From contig NZ_JAKIKQ010000008.1 of assembly GCF_023284045.1 (NCBI RefSeq), forward strand, positions 1-64,000: a stretch of DNA of 64,000 nt, read 5' to 3'. The notes under the pieces are model-generated. The model was not told the origin of the DNA. It saw only the letters and a program-made list of their open reading frames with translations, and did not search any database. The DNA comes from Shewanella kaireitica (GTDB lineage Bacteria > Pseudomonadota > Gammaproteobacteria > Enterobacterales > Shewanellaceae). The position numbers and the translations under genes were made by a program. Positions 17,731 to 26,091 of the stretch are shown here, piece after piece. Each line of letters starts with the position of its first letter. The stretch's first letter is position 1.

Positions 17731-18216
17731 ATGAAAAACAATACATTGAAAGCAAGTTTGCTCGCCATAGTGGCTAGCACTACATTATTAACTGCGGGTG
17801 TTTACGCTGCTGATAATGCTAAAGACTCTGGCGACGGTCATGGTAAACAAGGGTATCACCAAATGAAAGGTGATCGTGGCGGTCATAAAGACATGCGCAA
17901 AATGTTCCGCGGTTTAGATCTAACAGATGAACAAAAAACTGAATTAAAGGCATTGTTTACTTCGCATCGTGATGAGATGAAGCAGAGCCGTCCATCAAAA
18001 GAGGAAAGGGCTGCACAGAAAGAGCAGATGTTGAACTTTATTACTGCCACTAACTTTAGTGAAGATGAAGTTAGGCAAGCATTAGCGGCTAAGCAAGAAG
18101 CACGTCAGCAAAAAGCCGTAGATATGTTGAAATTGCAAAACCAAGCCTATCAGTTGTTGACGCCTGAGCAGCAAGAGAAGTTTAAGCAACGTTTTGCTAA
18201 ACACGGTAAAAGATAA
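17731..18216 (+). CDS. cpxP: Periplasmic CpxP-like chaperone/adaptor of the Cpx system
   Basis: A small periplasmic helical protein that damps CpxA and binds misfolded proteins. The 161-residue product has a signal peptide (MKNNTLKASLLAIVASTTLL, cut near residue 26 after VYA), then a His/Gly/Asp-rich linker. It contains two LTxxQ-like motifs, LDLTDEQKTEL and LLTPEQQEKF, the hallmark of the CpxP/Spy fold. The frame opens at 17695, but the start at 17731 gives a proper signal peptide. It is divergent from cpxR under the CpxR box. Confidence 0.92.
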   Translation: MKNNTLKASLLAIVASTTLLTAGVYAADNAKDSGDGHGKQGYHQMKGDRGGHKDMRKMFRGLDLTDEQKTELKALFTSHRDEMKQSRPSKEERAAQKEQMLNFITATNFSEDEVRQALAAKQEARQQKAVDMLKLQNQAYQLLTPEQQEKFKQRFAKHGKR

Positions 18217-18373
18217 CAAGTCGCTATTGTGAATTAAGTAATTGACTGACTCGTTGATTACTTGTTTCTATTAAGCTGATTGTATTAACTTGGGAGGAGT
18301 CATCGGATTTTCTTCCAAGTTTGTTATAAACTTAAGCTCTGTGTTTCCCTTACTGTATTAGTAAACAGATCTT

Positions 18374-19243
18374 ATGAATGACTCTTCCCAATATGACTTC
18401 TGGGTGAAGCTGGCTAGCCGCGCTGCGGTTGCGACAGCTTTAACCCTTATTGTTATTAAGCTTGCCGCATGGATGTATTCTGGCTCAGCCAGTATGCTGG
18501 CTTCTTTGACAGATTCTTTTGCTGATGCTTTGGCTTCTATCGTTAACTTTATTGCGATTCGTTATGCAATAGTGCCTGCAGATCAAGATCATCGTTATGG
18601 TCATGGTAAAGCGGAGCCATTAGCGGCCCTTGCACAATCAGCCTTTATTTTAGGCTCAGCCTTTCTGTTATTTTTCCATGGTGGTGAGCGTCTAATTAAT
18701 CCTGTAGAAGTTAAGCATGCCACTTTAGGTGTGATTGTTTCTATTATTGCGATAGTCATGACATTTGCACTGGTGATGCTGCAGAAAAGGGCGCTTGCAG
18801 CAACCTCTAGCACTGTGGTTGAAGCTGATGCGCTGCACTATAAGTCAGACCTATTTTTAAATGCTGCGGTGTTGCTGGCGTTAGTGCTATCGCAGTATGG
18901 CTGGTGGTGGGCCGATGGCTTATTCGCGGTGTTAATCGCACTGTTTATTGGTCAACAAGCGGTTGGACTGGCATATCGTTCTGTGCAATCGCTGCTTGAT
19001 CGTGAACTTGACGACGAAACGCGAGATAAAATCACTGATATCGCTATTAACGATCCCCAAGTTAGAGGTATTCATGATCTTCGTACCCGTGAGTCAGGCA
19101 AGACCATGTTCATTCAATTCCATTTAGAGTTAGATGGAGCGCTAAGTCTTGAGCAAGCCCATCAGTTAGCGGTTGCTACCTCTGCCAGGATCCGACAAGA
19201 GTTTGTTGAAGCAGAGGTGATTATTCACCAAGATCCCGTGTGA
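18374..19243 (+). CDS. fieF: Cation-diffusion-facilitator efflux pump FieF (YiiP)
   Basis: Inner-membrane Zn(II)/Fe(II)-proton antiporter, 289 aa, with six predicted membrane helices and a cytoplasmic C-terminal domain. Transport-site residues are visible as D47 and D51 (SLTDSFADALAS) and the HxxxD motif HYKSD in helix 5. Histidines in the IHDLRTRESG and FHLELDG segments match the regulatory sites of the C-terminal domain. The cpx-fieF order is the same as in E. coli. No clear terminator was seen after it. Confidence 0.94.
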   Translation: MNDSSQYDFWVKLASRAAVATALTLIVIKLAAWMYSGSASMLASLTDSFADALASIVNFIAIRYAIVPADQDHRYGHGKAEPLAALAQSAFILGSAFLLFFHGGERLINPVEVKHATLGVIVSIIAIVMTFALVMLQKRALAATSSTVVEADALHYKSDLFLNAAVLLALVLSQYGWWWADGLFAVLIALFIGQQAVGLAYRSVQSLLDRELDDETRDKITDIAINDPQVRGIHDLRTRESGKTMFIQFHLELDGALSLEQAHQLAVATSARIRQEFVEAEVIIHQDPV

Positions 19244-19417
19244 AAATGGGGGAGTTTACTGCAAAGATTAGAGCATGCTTGTTGGTCAAATGTTGCGCTT
19301 TAGAGGTCTTGTGGTTGGTAAAAGGTAATTAAAATAATTGTTTACATATAAGTGTAGCAATTTGTATCGTCACCGTGATAAATTCCTTCGCATCAAAAAC
19401 GATGTAGGGAATGAATC

Positions 19418-19972
19418 ATGAAAAAATTGTCAATTATAGCGTTAGCGGTACTTGGATTAACGACTTCAACAGTTGCTTCTGCAGAGACAGATCGTATTGG
19501 TGCTTATGTTGGTGGTCAAATTGGTGCGTTTTCAGCTGAAGTTGAAGGTGACTCTGAATCGGGGCAAAGTTATGGTGCTTACGGTGGGTACAACTTTAAC
19601 GAATGGTTTGGTCTAGAGGGGACTATCTACCTTACTAACGACTTTGTTGATAATGAATTTGCTAGCATACATGCTGCATCTTTTAGTGTTGCGCCAAAGT
19701 TTACGCTTGTGCTTAACGATACGTTTTCTTTGTACGGTAAAATCGGTGTGGCATCAGTAGCTGTTGTTGCAGATAGCTTCATTCGTGACGTTGATTACTC
19801 AGGTTTCGGTTTAACTGTTGGTGCGGGTGTTAATGCTGCAGTCACTGATAAGTTAAATATCCGTTTGGGTTATGACTTTACCTCTGCCGACCTTGATTCA
19901 GATGATTTTGGTACCCAAGATATTGATATGGATCTGTCGAACGTTACGTTAGGTATGCATTACCAGTTCTAA
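19418..19972 (+). CDS. Small outer-membrane beta-barrel protein (OmpA-like/OMP_b-brl fold)
   Basis: A 184-residue protein with a signal peptide (MKKLSIIALAVLGLTTSTVASA) and about eight amphipathic strands, ending GMHYQF with a C-terminal Phe. It has the single-domain porin-family barrel pattern (YGAYGGYNFNEWFGLEG, LRLGYDFTSAD-like strands). It lacks the periplasmic OmpA domain. Function is unknown; adhesion or membrane stability is typical of such barrels but not shown here. Confidence 0.8.
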   Translation: MKKLSIIALAVLGLTTSTVASAETDRIGAYVGGQIGAFSAEVEGDSESGQSYGAYGGYNFNEWFGLEGTIYLTNDFVDNEFASIHAASFSVAPKFTLVLNDTFSLYGKIGVASVAVVADSFIRDVDYSGFGLTVGAGVNAAVTDKLNIRLGYDFTSADLDSDDFGTQDIDMDLSNVTLGMHYQF

Positions 19973-20002
19973 GCTGAGTTAATGCTGTACCTTGCTAGTA
20001 AT

Positions 20003-20032
20003 AAAAAAGGATATCGTTTGATATCCTTTTTT
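20003..20032. terminator. Bidirectional terminator, OMP gene / ntrC
   Basis: A 13-bp perfect stem AAAAAAGGATATC / GATATCCTTTTTT with a GTTT loop lies between convergent genes. Confidence 0.93.
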
Positions 20033-20054
20033 CGTTTTAAGTCTGAGGTGTCAG

Positions 20055-21464
20055 CTATTCCATTGCGAGTTCTTTAAGCTTGCGAGTTAAGGTATTACGC
20101 CCCCAACCTAAGCGCTTAGCGGCTTCCTGTTTATGACCATTAGTATGCTTAAGTGCAGTTTCCAATAAGATACGCTCAAAGGCTGGCTGAACTTCTGTTA
20201 GCAAGTCACTCTCTCCATCAGCTAGACGTTGGTCGATCCAAAGTTTGAGCGCTGTTTCCCAATCATTATCATGACTACTTTTTTCTGTGGATACATTGGT
20301 GTCCTGTAACAATTCTGGCGGTAAGTCTTGGGGGAGGATCTCTTGCCCAGAGGCCATTACCGTTAACCAGCGACAAGTATTCTCCAGTTGACGTACATTA
20401 CCAGGCCAAGGCAAAGTCGCCAGCTTATTGGCAGTTTCTTTGGTTAATGTTTTGGGTTCTACATCGATCTCTTTTGCGGCAATGGCTAGAAAGTGGCGAG
20501 CCAGCTGAGCAATATCTTCTCGTCGTTGCGATAAAGGTGGCAGGTGCACTCTAATAACATTGAGTCGATGAAACAGATCTTCTCGAAACTCTCCTTGCTG
20601 CACCAGTAATTCTAGATTTTGGTGGGTTGCAGCAATAATTCGCACATCGACTTGCACTGGCGAGTGACCACCAACTCGGTAAAACTGCCCATCTGCTAAG
20701 ACCCTGAGTAAACGTGTTTGTACATCTAGTGGCATGTCTCCTATTTCATCGAGAAACAGCGTGCCGCCATTAGCCTGTTCAAATCGACCTTGGCGCACAC
20801 TACCAGCGCCAGTAAAGGCGCCTTTTTCATGGCCAAACAGCTCTGACTCAATGAGATCTTTGGGAATTGCAGCCATGTTGATGGCTATAAAAGATTTATC
20901 TTTTCTCGGGCTGTGTTTGTGCAGTGCGCTTGCTACTAGTTCTTTACCCGTTCCTGATTGGCCATTAATCAATACGCTAATTGATGATCGTGATAGTCGG
21001 CCAATGGCTCTAAAGACTTCTTGCATCGCCGGGGCTTCGCCAATAATTTCAGGTGTAGCAATAACAGGCTCTGCTGCAGTGTTGCTGCTATTTTGTTCGT
21101 TAGCATGTGTTATCGCTCGCTCAACCAAGGAGATGGCTTCATCGATATCAAATGGTTTTGGCAGGTATTCAAATGCGCCAGCTTGGTAGGCGCTAACGGC
21201 GCTATCAAGATCTGAGTGTGCCGTCATAATAATAACGGGAATATGCGGGTAGTGGCTTTGCAAGCGCTCCAGTAAAGTTAACCCGTCGGTGCCTGGCATA
21301 CGAATATCAGACACGATGACTTTGGGCTCCGCCATTTCTAAAGCATCCCAAAGCGACTCTGCAGCAGCGAAGCTGGCGCTGCTTAAGTTGGCACTTTTGA
21401 GCGATTTTTCAAGTACCCAACGAATAGAGCTATCATCATCGAGGACCCACACTTGTTCTGTCAT
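20055..21464 (-). CDS. ntrC: Nitrogen response regulator NtrC (GlnG)
   Basis: Sigma-54 enhancer-binding activator of nitrogen-limitation genes, 469 aa. The receiver domain has phospho-acceptor Asp in VSDIRMPGTDG (about 54). The AAA+ domain carries Walker A GQSGTGKE, the sigma-54 contact loop GAFTGA and Walker B-like LFLDEIGDMP. A C-terminal Fis-type helix-turn-helix (KQEAAKRLGWGRNTLTRKLKEL) follows. It lies 17 bases downstream of ntrB. NtrC boxes are visible before ntrB and before glnA in this window. Confidence 0.97.
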   Translation of the reverse strand: MTEQVWVLDDDSSIRWVLEKSLKSANLSSASFAAAESLWDALEMAEPKVIVSDIRMPGTDGLTLLERLQSHYPHIPVIIMTAHSDLDSAVSAYQAGAFEYLPKPFDIDEAISLVERAITHANEQNSSNTAAEPVIATPEIIGEAPAMQEVFRAIGRLSRSSISVLINGQSGTGKELVASALHKHSPRKDKSFIAINMAAIPKDLIESELFGHEKGAFTGAGSVRQGRFEQANGGTLFLDEIGDMPLDVQTRLLRVLADGQFYRVGGHSPVQVDVRIIAATHQNLELLVQQGEFREDLFHRLNVIRVHLPPLSQRREDIAQLARHFLAIAAKEIDVEPKTLTKETANKLATLPWPGNVRQLENTCRWLTVMASGQEILPQDLPPELLQDTNVSTEKSSHDNDWETALKLWIDQRLADGESDLLTEVQPAFERILLETALKHTNGHKQEAAKRLGWGRNTLTRKLKELAME

Positions 21465-21481
21465 GTTTATATATTCCTCAA

Positions 21482-22522
21482 TTAACTATTGATGGGTAAG
21501 GTGATGGTGAAAGCGGTACGACCGATAGATGAGTCACAATCAATGCGTCCGCCGTGGAGGCGGGCAAAGTTATGGGCAATAGATAAGCCTAAACCTGAGC
21601 CTTGTTCGCGGCCGGTTACCATAGGGTAAAATAACGTGTCCATCAGCTCGGGATTAATGCCAGGGCCGTTATCAATAACGGATAGCATCAATACTAATTT
21701 ATGCCGCTGGGTGCCAATAGTTACTTGATGCTGAGTACGGGTTTTTATACTGATATTCCCGCCAGCTTTGTCGAGTGCTTGTACCGCATTTTGCACAATA
21801 TTAAGCAGAGCTTGCTGCAGCTGATCGGGATCCATTTCGATATCAGGGATCGAGGGATCATAATCTTGGGTTAGGTTAATATTTTGCGGCAGAGTTAGAT
21901 TGACCAGCTGCAATACCTTATGTACCACTTCATGGATGTTATAGAGGCTATGCTGAGTTGGTTTTTGTGGGCCTAATAACCGGTCAACCAAGCCTCGTAG
22001 CCGATCTGCTTGCTCAATAATAAGGTCGGTAAACTCATTGAGCTCAGGCTCTTTAAGTTCTCGCGATAAAAGTTGCGCCGCGCCGCGCAAGCCTCCTAAT
22101 GGGTTTTTGATCTCATGAGCGAGATTTCTTACTAGAAATTGTGCCGCTTGTTGCTGGGCATCTTGAGTGAGTTGTTGGTGGATCCGTCGTTGCTGATCCA
22201 CCTGTCTCAGCTCTAGTAATGCTTGGCTATTTTCTTGTTCAATTGGGGTTAAGGTGACATCAACAGTATGCTGCTGCCCATCAAGAGTGACGAGTGATAC
22301 GGTGTTAACCGTAAGGCCTTGATTATCTCTTATGGCGACTTGAAGCAGTGGTAGGTCGACTGCTAAGGTTTGATAATGGTTGGGAAGGCTCAACTCAAGC
22401 AGCTTATTGTTACTCACGCCTAAGAGTTGCTCTGTAGCGACATTAGTATAAAGCAGCTCGAGTTCATCATTTATGACTAGCACCGCAGTCACTAAGTGAT
22501 TGAGCAATAAACCTGTATCCAT
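21482..22522 (-). CDS. ntrB: Nitrogen sensor histidine kinase NtrB (GlnL)
   Basis: Cytosolic kinase/phosphatase that reports PII/glutamine status to NtrC, 346 aa. An N-terminal PAS domain (about 5-110) precedes the phospho-acceptor motif LAHEIKNPLGGLRGAAQ and ATP-binding boxes (NIVQNAVQAL, DNGPGI, GSGLGLSIA). No membrane helices are seen. Tandem NtrC-type operators lie about 50-80 bases upstream of the start, suggesting autoregulation. Confidence 0.96.
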   Translation of the reverse strand: MDTGLLLNHLVTAVLVINDELELLYTNVATEQLLGVSNNKLLELSLPNHYQTLAVDLPLLQVAIRDNQGLTVNTVSLVTLDGQQHTVDVTLTPIEQENSQALLELRQVDQQRRIHQQLTQDAQQQAAQFLVRNLAHEIKNPLGGLRGAAQLLSRELKEPELNEFTDLIIEQADRLRGLVDRLLGPQKPTQHSLYNIHEVVHKVLQLVNLTLPQNINLTQDYDPSIPDIEMDPDQLQQALLNIVQNAVQALDKAGGNISIKTRTQHQVTIGTQRHKLVLMLSVIDNGPGINPELMDTLFYPMVTGREQGSGLGLSIAHNFARLHGGRIDCDSSIGRTAFTITLPINS

Positions 22523-22571
22523 CTACGACTCCGCCTTATTCAGTTGCACCATTTTGGGACTTTAATTTGGT

Positions 22572-22601
22572 TGCACCACTATGGTGCACCAAAGTGGTGC
22601 G
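22572..22601. promoter_or_regulatory. Tandem overlapping NtrC boxes upstream of ntrBC
   Basis: Two overlapping matches to TGCACyA-N3-TGGTGCA are visible: TGCACCA-CTA-TGGTGCA (22572-22588, perfect dyad) and TGCACCA-AAG-TGGTGCG (22585-22601). A third, weaker half-site TGCACCA-TTT-TGGGACT begins at 22545. They lie in the ntrB leader, consistent with NtrC autocontrol. Confidence 0.85.
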
Positions 22602-22701
22602 CTCTGCAACTAGACTTCACCGAAGCAATAATGCTAACTTTTCAAGTTTAATGCTTTGTATTCAAAGGTTTTAATGTGTTTCATCACCTTTATTGAAAGC
22701 A

Positions 22702-23217
22702 CTATCTAGCTCTATTTTGTATTGTTCGATGAAGAAATACTTTTCTTGGTGGGGTAGATGCAAGTAGTTTGCCGTCTTGTGTTAGTGCCTTGATAATAAA
22801 GCTATGCTCGCCACGATCTATATTGGTCACTCGAAATAAGCCTCTTTGCTGCGCATCTCCATACTGCTTGCCATCCATAAATAGAACAAGTAGGTGAGAG
22901 GAGGCGAGTTTTGGCTCAAGCTGTACCGCGATTGAGATCTCACCTTCGTTGCTTCTAATGGTTTCCTCTTCGCTTGGCGAAGTGATACGCATTTTATAAT
23001 TGAGGCGATCAGCCGGTAGTTGAGTGGACTCTGCCTTGATATAAGGCTGGGGAAGTTTTACTTGGTTTTCGGTATTTTTATTAAACTCTACCACTTCGGC
23101 ATTCTTTACAGGCTCGTCAGAAAAATGAACTTTGCCATCTTCATCTACCCACTTATATACCGTTGCATGGTTCAGCGGGCTAATGAGTAGAGCTAAGATA
23201 AGTAAACTGAGGCGCAT
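22702..23217 (-). CDS. Secreted DUF4124-domain protein
   Basis: About 171 residues with a signal peptide (MRLSLLILALLISPLNHA). The DUF4124 signature VYKWVDEDGKVHFSDEP follows directly, and then comes a C-terminal beta-rich region. The frame opens at 23238, but the ATG at 23217 follows AAGGAA and gives a clean signal peptide. It lies 179 bases upstream of ntrB on the same strand. Proteins of this family often sit beside glnA/ntrBC genes; their function is not known. Confidence 0.8.
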   Translation of the reverse strand: MRLSLLILALLISPLNHATVYKWVDEDGKVHFSDEPVKNAEVVEFNKNTENQVKLPQPYIKAESTQLPADRLNYKMRITSPSEEETIRSNEGEISIAVQLEPKLASSHLLVLFMDGKQYGDAQQRGLFRVTNIDRGEHSFIIKALTQDGKLLASTPPRKVFLHRTIQNRAR

Positions 23218-23409
23218 AGTGGTTTCCTTGATGAACATTGGCTTAGTCAGATTAACGCCTTTTTAACAATAAATCATGAACTTTGTTGCCGCTAACTTAT
23301 ACTGATTCTTAAGATATTCATGTTAAATATAAGTCTGTGCGACTTTTGTGCTACTGTTTGAATGGCTGCGCCTTGCGCACATGGATAGGGTAAATATAGG
23401 GAATAGTGC

Positions 23410-23982
23410 GTGAAAAAATTCAATCCAGGCTTTACCTTAATTGAGCTGGTTGTAGTCATTATTGTACTGGGAATTTTGGCTGTGATTGCAGCGCCGAAAT
23501 TCCTCGATTTAAGAACAGATGCAGAAACGTCGGTATTAAAAGGCATGCAAGGCAGTTTAAAGTCAGCGCGAGATCTAGTGGCTGCCCAAATTGCGCTTAG
23601 GCCGGAAAATTTAAGTGCTGACAATCGAAGTTTCACGCTTGAAAATGGCCAAGTGATAGAGGTGCGTGGTCAATATCCTGATGGGCGCTGGGAAGATACC
23701 TTCGACCAGATTGTTGACTTTGATAGCGTGACATTTGTGACTAATAACCAGTGTACTGAAGATAATTCTACTACTGCCTGGTGTGCGCGTGAGAGAAATC
23801 GTGGTTGGTTTAATAGTCGTGGTTATAGCGCAGAGCGTGGCCGCGGTTTTGTGATTTTTCCACAGGGTAATAATGTTAATCAGGATGCTTGTTACCTGTA
23901 TTATTTTACGCCTAATCGCGGCAATGTTGTTGGTTTAGGCAGCTTACCGATAGTTGAATTAGATCTATCCGAGTGCAGTTAA
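23410..23982 (+). CDS. Type IV prepilin / pseudopilin-like protein (MSHA type)
   Basis: A 190-residue class III prepilin. The short basic leader MKKFNPG is followed by the processing motif G/FTLIELVVVIIVLGILAVIAAPKFL, with Glu at mature +5. The C-terminal head is Cys-containing. It resembles MSHA-type pilins. No other pilus gene is in the window, so it is a solo prepilin that would need PilD and a pilus or T2SS machine elsewhere. GTG start. The next gene follows after 26 bases. Confidence 0.85.
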   Translation: MKKFNPGFTLIELVVVIIVLGILAVIAAPKFLDLRTDAETSVLKGMQGSLKSARDLVAAQIALRPENLSADNRSFTLENGQVIEVRGQYPDGRWEDTFDQIVDFDSVTFVTNNQCTEDNSTTAWCARERNRGWFNSRGYSAERGRGFVIFPQGNNVNQDACYLYYFTPNRGNVVGLGSLPIVELDLSECS

Positions 23983-24008
23983 GCTGAATAAATTTCGGAG
24001 AGGGGTTT

Positions 24009-24578
24009 ATGACAATAAGATTATGGCTAATGTTGACTCTTTTTATCAGTTTCCCATCATTAGCGGCGTCGCCAAGTTTTGACTGTAGCAAGGCTAGTGG
24101 TGAAGTTGAAACACTGATCTGCAACGATGAAGGACTGGCTAAGTTAGATCGACAGTTGTCGCAAGTGTATCATCAAGCGCTACCAAATATTCCTGCTGTA
24201 GAGCAACCTAAGGCGATGCAAAGAGGTTGGATAAAAGGGCGCAATGATTGCTGGAAGTCAGCAGGTGTTCGTCAATGCATAGCGCAAAATTATCAAAGCC
24301 GCATCATTGAATTGCAGATTGAGGGAGGGTTATTGGAAGTCCCTGCCAGTGTGGTGTTTGATTGCGGTGAGTACCTACAGATCACTGCGGTTTTTTATAC
24401 TCAATTAGAACCCGTAACCGCAGTTTTTAGCTTTGATGATCAACAGTTGATTGCCAGCAATGTGATCAGTGCGAGTGGCGCTAAGTATCAAGGGCAAAAC
24501 TTTGAGTTTTGGGAGCATCATGGCGAAGCTAGCGTTCGCTATTTTGACACTGCGGCGAAATGTAAAATCCGAAAATAA
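24009..24578 (+). CDS. Secreted dual-domain lysozyme inhibitor (LprI-like plus MliC-like)
   Basis: A 189-residue protein with a signal peptide (MTIRLWLMLTLFISFPSLA). The N-terminal domain (about 24-105) is LprI/DUF1311-like: FDCSKASGEVETLICNDE, then RGWIKGRNDCW and CIAQNYQSRI, with conserved cysteines. The C-terminal domain (about 115-188) is MliC-like, beginning FDCGEYLQITAVFY and ending in a Cys. Both families inhibit lysozymes, so the protein may protect peptidoglycan from host or competitor enzymes. A terminator follows. Confidence 0.8.
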   Translation: MTIRLWLMLTLFISFPSLAASPSFDCSKASGEVETLICNDEGLAKLDRQLSQVYHQALPNIPAVEQPKAMQRGWIKGRNDCWKSAGVRQCIAQNYQSRIIELQIEGGLLEVPASVVFDCGEYLQITAVFYTQLEPVTAVFSFDDQQLIASNVISASGAKYQGQNFEFWEHHGEASVRYFDTAAKCKIRK

Positions 24579-24579
24579 T

Positions 24580-24604
24580 AAAGGCAGCTATAAGCTGCCT
24601 TTTT
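24580..24604. terminator. Terminator after the lysozyme-inhibitor gene
   Basis: Stem AAAGGCAGCT / AGCTGCCTTT, loop ATA, then T residues on the plus strand. It is between convergent genes and may also serve the GST gene. Confidence 0.9.
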
Positions 24605-24630
24605 ACTTCTTCAAGTAGAACGGGTATAGA

Positions 24631-25254
24631 TTAGCTATTCTCGTACTTTAGCTCAATCTCACTCGCCTTAATGTTGTTAGCGTGTTGAGCTAACTGTTTG
24701 GCATAGGTAGCGATATGAGGATATTTCTCCGCTTCACCACTGGCCACTAACAGCTCTACGATGAACGACATCATGATGTCTGCCCCTGTGAGCTTATCTG
24801 CAACTAAGTAGCGTTTTCCGGCTAAAGCTTGGTTGACATAGCTAAGAATTTTTTCAGTTTCTACGGCAGCGTAACCTTCTAAAAAATTGGTTTGGCAGCC
24901 ATCTTTAGCGACAAACATTCTAAGCAGTAAAGGCAATATGGCGGAGCTTTCTGCAAAGTGCAGCCATTGAAGGTACTCGACATAATCACTACTGCCTTTT
25001 TCTGGAGCGAGCTTACCAGCTGCATGAGTATCAATCAGATACTCGGTGATCGCACCTGACTCGGCAATAACCTGTTGCTTATATTCAATCACTGGAGATT
25101 TACCCAACGGGTGGATCGCTTTAAGCTCTGGTGGCGCTAAGAAGGTTTGGCTATCTCGCTGATACGCTTTAACTTGATAGTCTAGTCCCAGCTCTTCAAG
25201 TAACCAGATAATCCGCTTTGAGCGTGATTTGTTGAGATGATGCAGAGTGATCAT
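24631..25254 (-). CDS. Glutathione S-transferase family protein
   Basis: Cytosolic GST-fold protein of 207 aa. The N-terminal thioredoxin-like domain has KSRSKRIIWLLEELGL and the cis-Pro region KSPVIEYKQQVIAESGAI, with the Glu-Ser pair that binds the glutathione gamma-glutamyl group. An all-helical C-terminal domain follows. The open frame begins 13 codons earlier, but AAAGGA before the ATG at 25254 and the family start MITLHHLN support this start. It is the last gene of the yqhD-DJ-1-GST unit, which points to electrophile detoxification. Confidence 0.87.
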   Translation of the reverse strand: MITLHHLNKSRSKRIIWLLEELGLDYQVKAYQRDSQTFLAPPELKAIHPLGKSPVIEYKQQVIAESGAITEYLIDTHAAGKLAPEKGSSDYVEYLQWLHFAESSAILPLLLRMFVAKDGCQTNFLEGYAAVETEKILSYVNQALAGKRYLVADKLTGADIMMSFIVELLVASGEAEKYPHIATYAKQLAQHANNIKASEIELKYENS

Positions 25255-25323
25255 TGGCAGTCCTTTACAAAATATATTGAGCGGCGAACCCAAAAGTACG
25301 CCGCTTATAACTAGCGATAGTTA

Positions 25324-26001
25324 TTACTTAAGCTGCTTGATGATCTCATCGGCCACAACTTCAGAAGATGCAGGATTTTGACCGGTAATGAGGTTGCCAT
25401 CAACGGCTAAATAGCTCGCCCAGTCATCACTCTTACTATAGAGCGCACCGTGAGCTAGCATCATATCTTCAACAAGGTAAGGCACTATGTCAGTTAGTTG
25501 TACTGCGGCTTCTTCTGTGTTGGTAAAACCTGTCACTTTTTTACCGGCAACTAATGGCGTGCCATCAGCAGCTTTGACATTTTTAAGCGCCCCTGGTGCA
25601 TGACATACCAGGCCGACAGGTTTACTTGCTTGATAAAAACTCTCTATCAGTGAAATCGAATTCGCATCATTGGTTAGATCCCAAAGTGGGCCGTGACCGC
25701 CTGGGTAAAAAACAGCGTCATAATCATCAGCGTTAACTTCTGCAAGCACTTGGGTGCTAGCAAGTTGTTGCTGCGCATCACTGTCCTTATTGAATCTATC
25801 TGTCGCTGCCGTTTGAAAGTCTGGTTGCTCACTGCTTGGATCGAGTGGTGGTTGGCCGCCAGCTGGTGATGCGAGGGTGACGTTAAATCCGCTGTCTTTA
25901 AAGCGATAGTATGGGCTGGCAAACTCTTCCAACCAAAAACCTGTTTTTAATCCTGTATCGCCCAGTTTGTCGTGTGAGGTTAGTACCATTAATACATTCA
26001 T
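25324..26001 (-). CDS. DJ-1/PfpI-family protein, putative glyoxalase III-like
   Basis: A 225-residue class I glutamine-amidotransferase-fold protein. It has the nucleophile elbow Cys133 (GLVCHAPGAL), a conserved Glu in WLEEF (E26) and the GGHGPLWDL segment, the pattern of Hsp31/HchA-like glyoxalases. The frame opens at 26037, but MNVLMVLTSHDKLGDTG is the family start. It lies between yqhD and the GST gene, downstream of a NemR box, so methylglyoxal or aldehyde detoxification is likely. Confidence 0.85.
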   Translation of the reverse strand: MNVLMVLTSHDKLGDTGLKTGFWLEEFASPYYRFKDSGFNVTLASPAGGQPPLDPSSEQPDFQTAATDRFNKDSDAQQQLASTQVLAEVNADDYDAVFYPGGHGPLWDLTNDANSISLIESFYQASKPVGLVCHAPGALKNVKAADGTPLVAGKKVTGFTNTEEAAVQLTDIVPYLVEDMMLAHGALYSKSDDWASYLAVDGNLITGQNPASSEVVADEIIKQLK

Positions 26002-26091
26002 TAAATAATCCTTTTCATGCTTAATTGTTGTAGGCATAACTCGCTTTACCAGCGAGCTATGCAGTAAGTGATTGCAATACCATCATTATGC

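Noticed and set aside
20734-21189. A 151-residue ORF antisense to ntrC
   Set aside because: It lies wholly opposite conserved NtrC codons and has no recognisable domain or ribosome-binding site.
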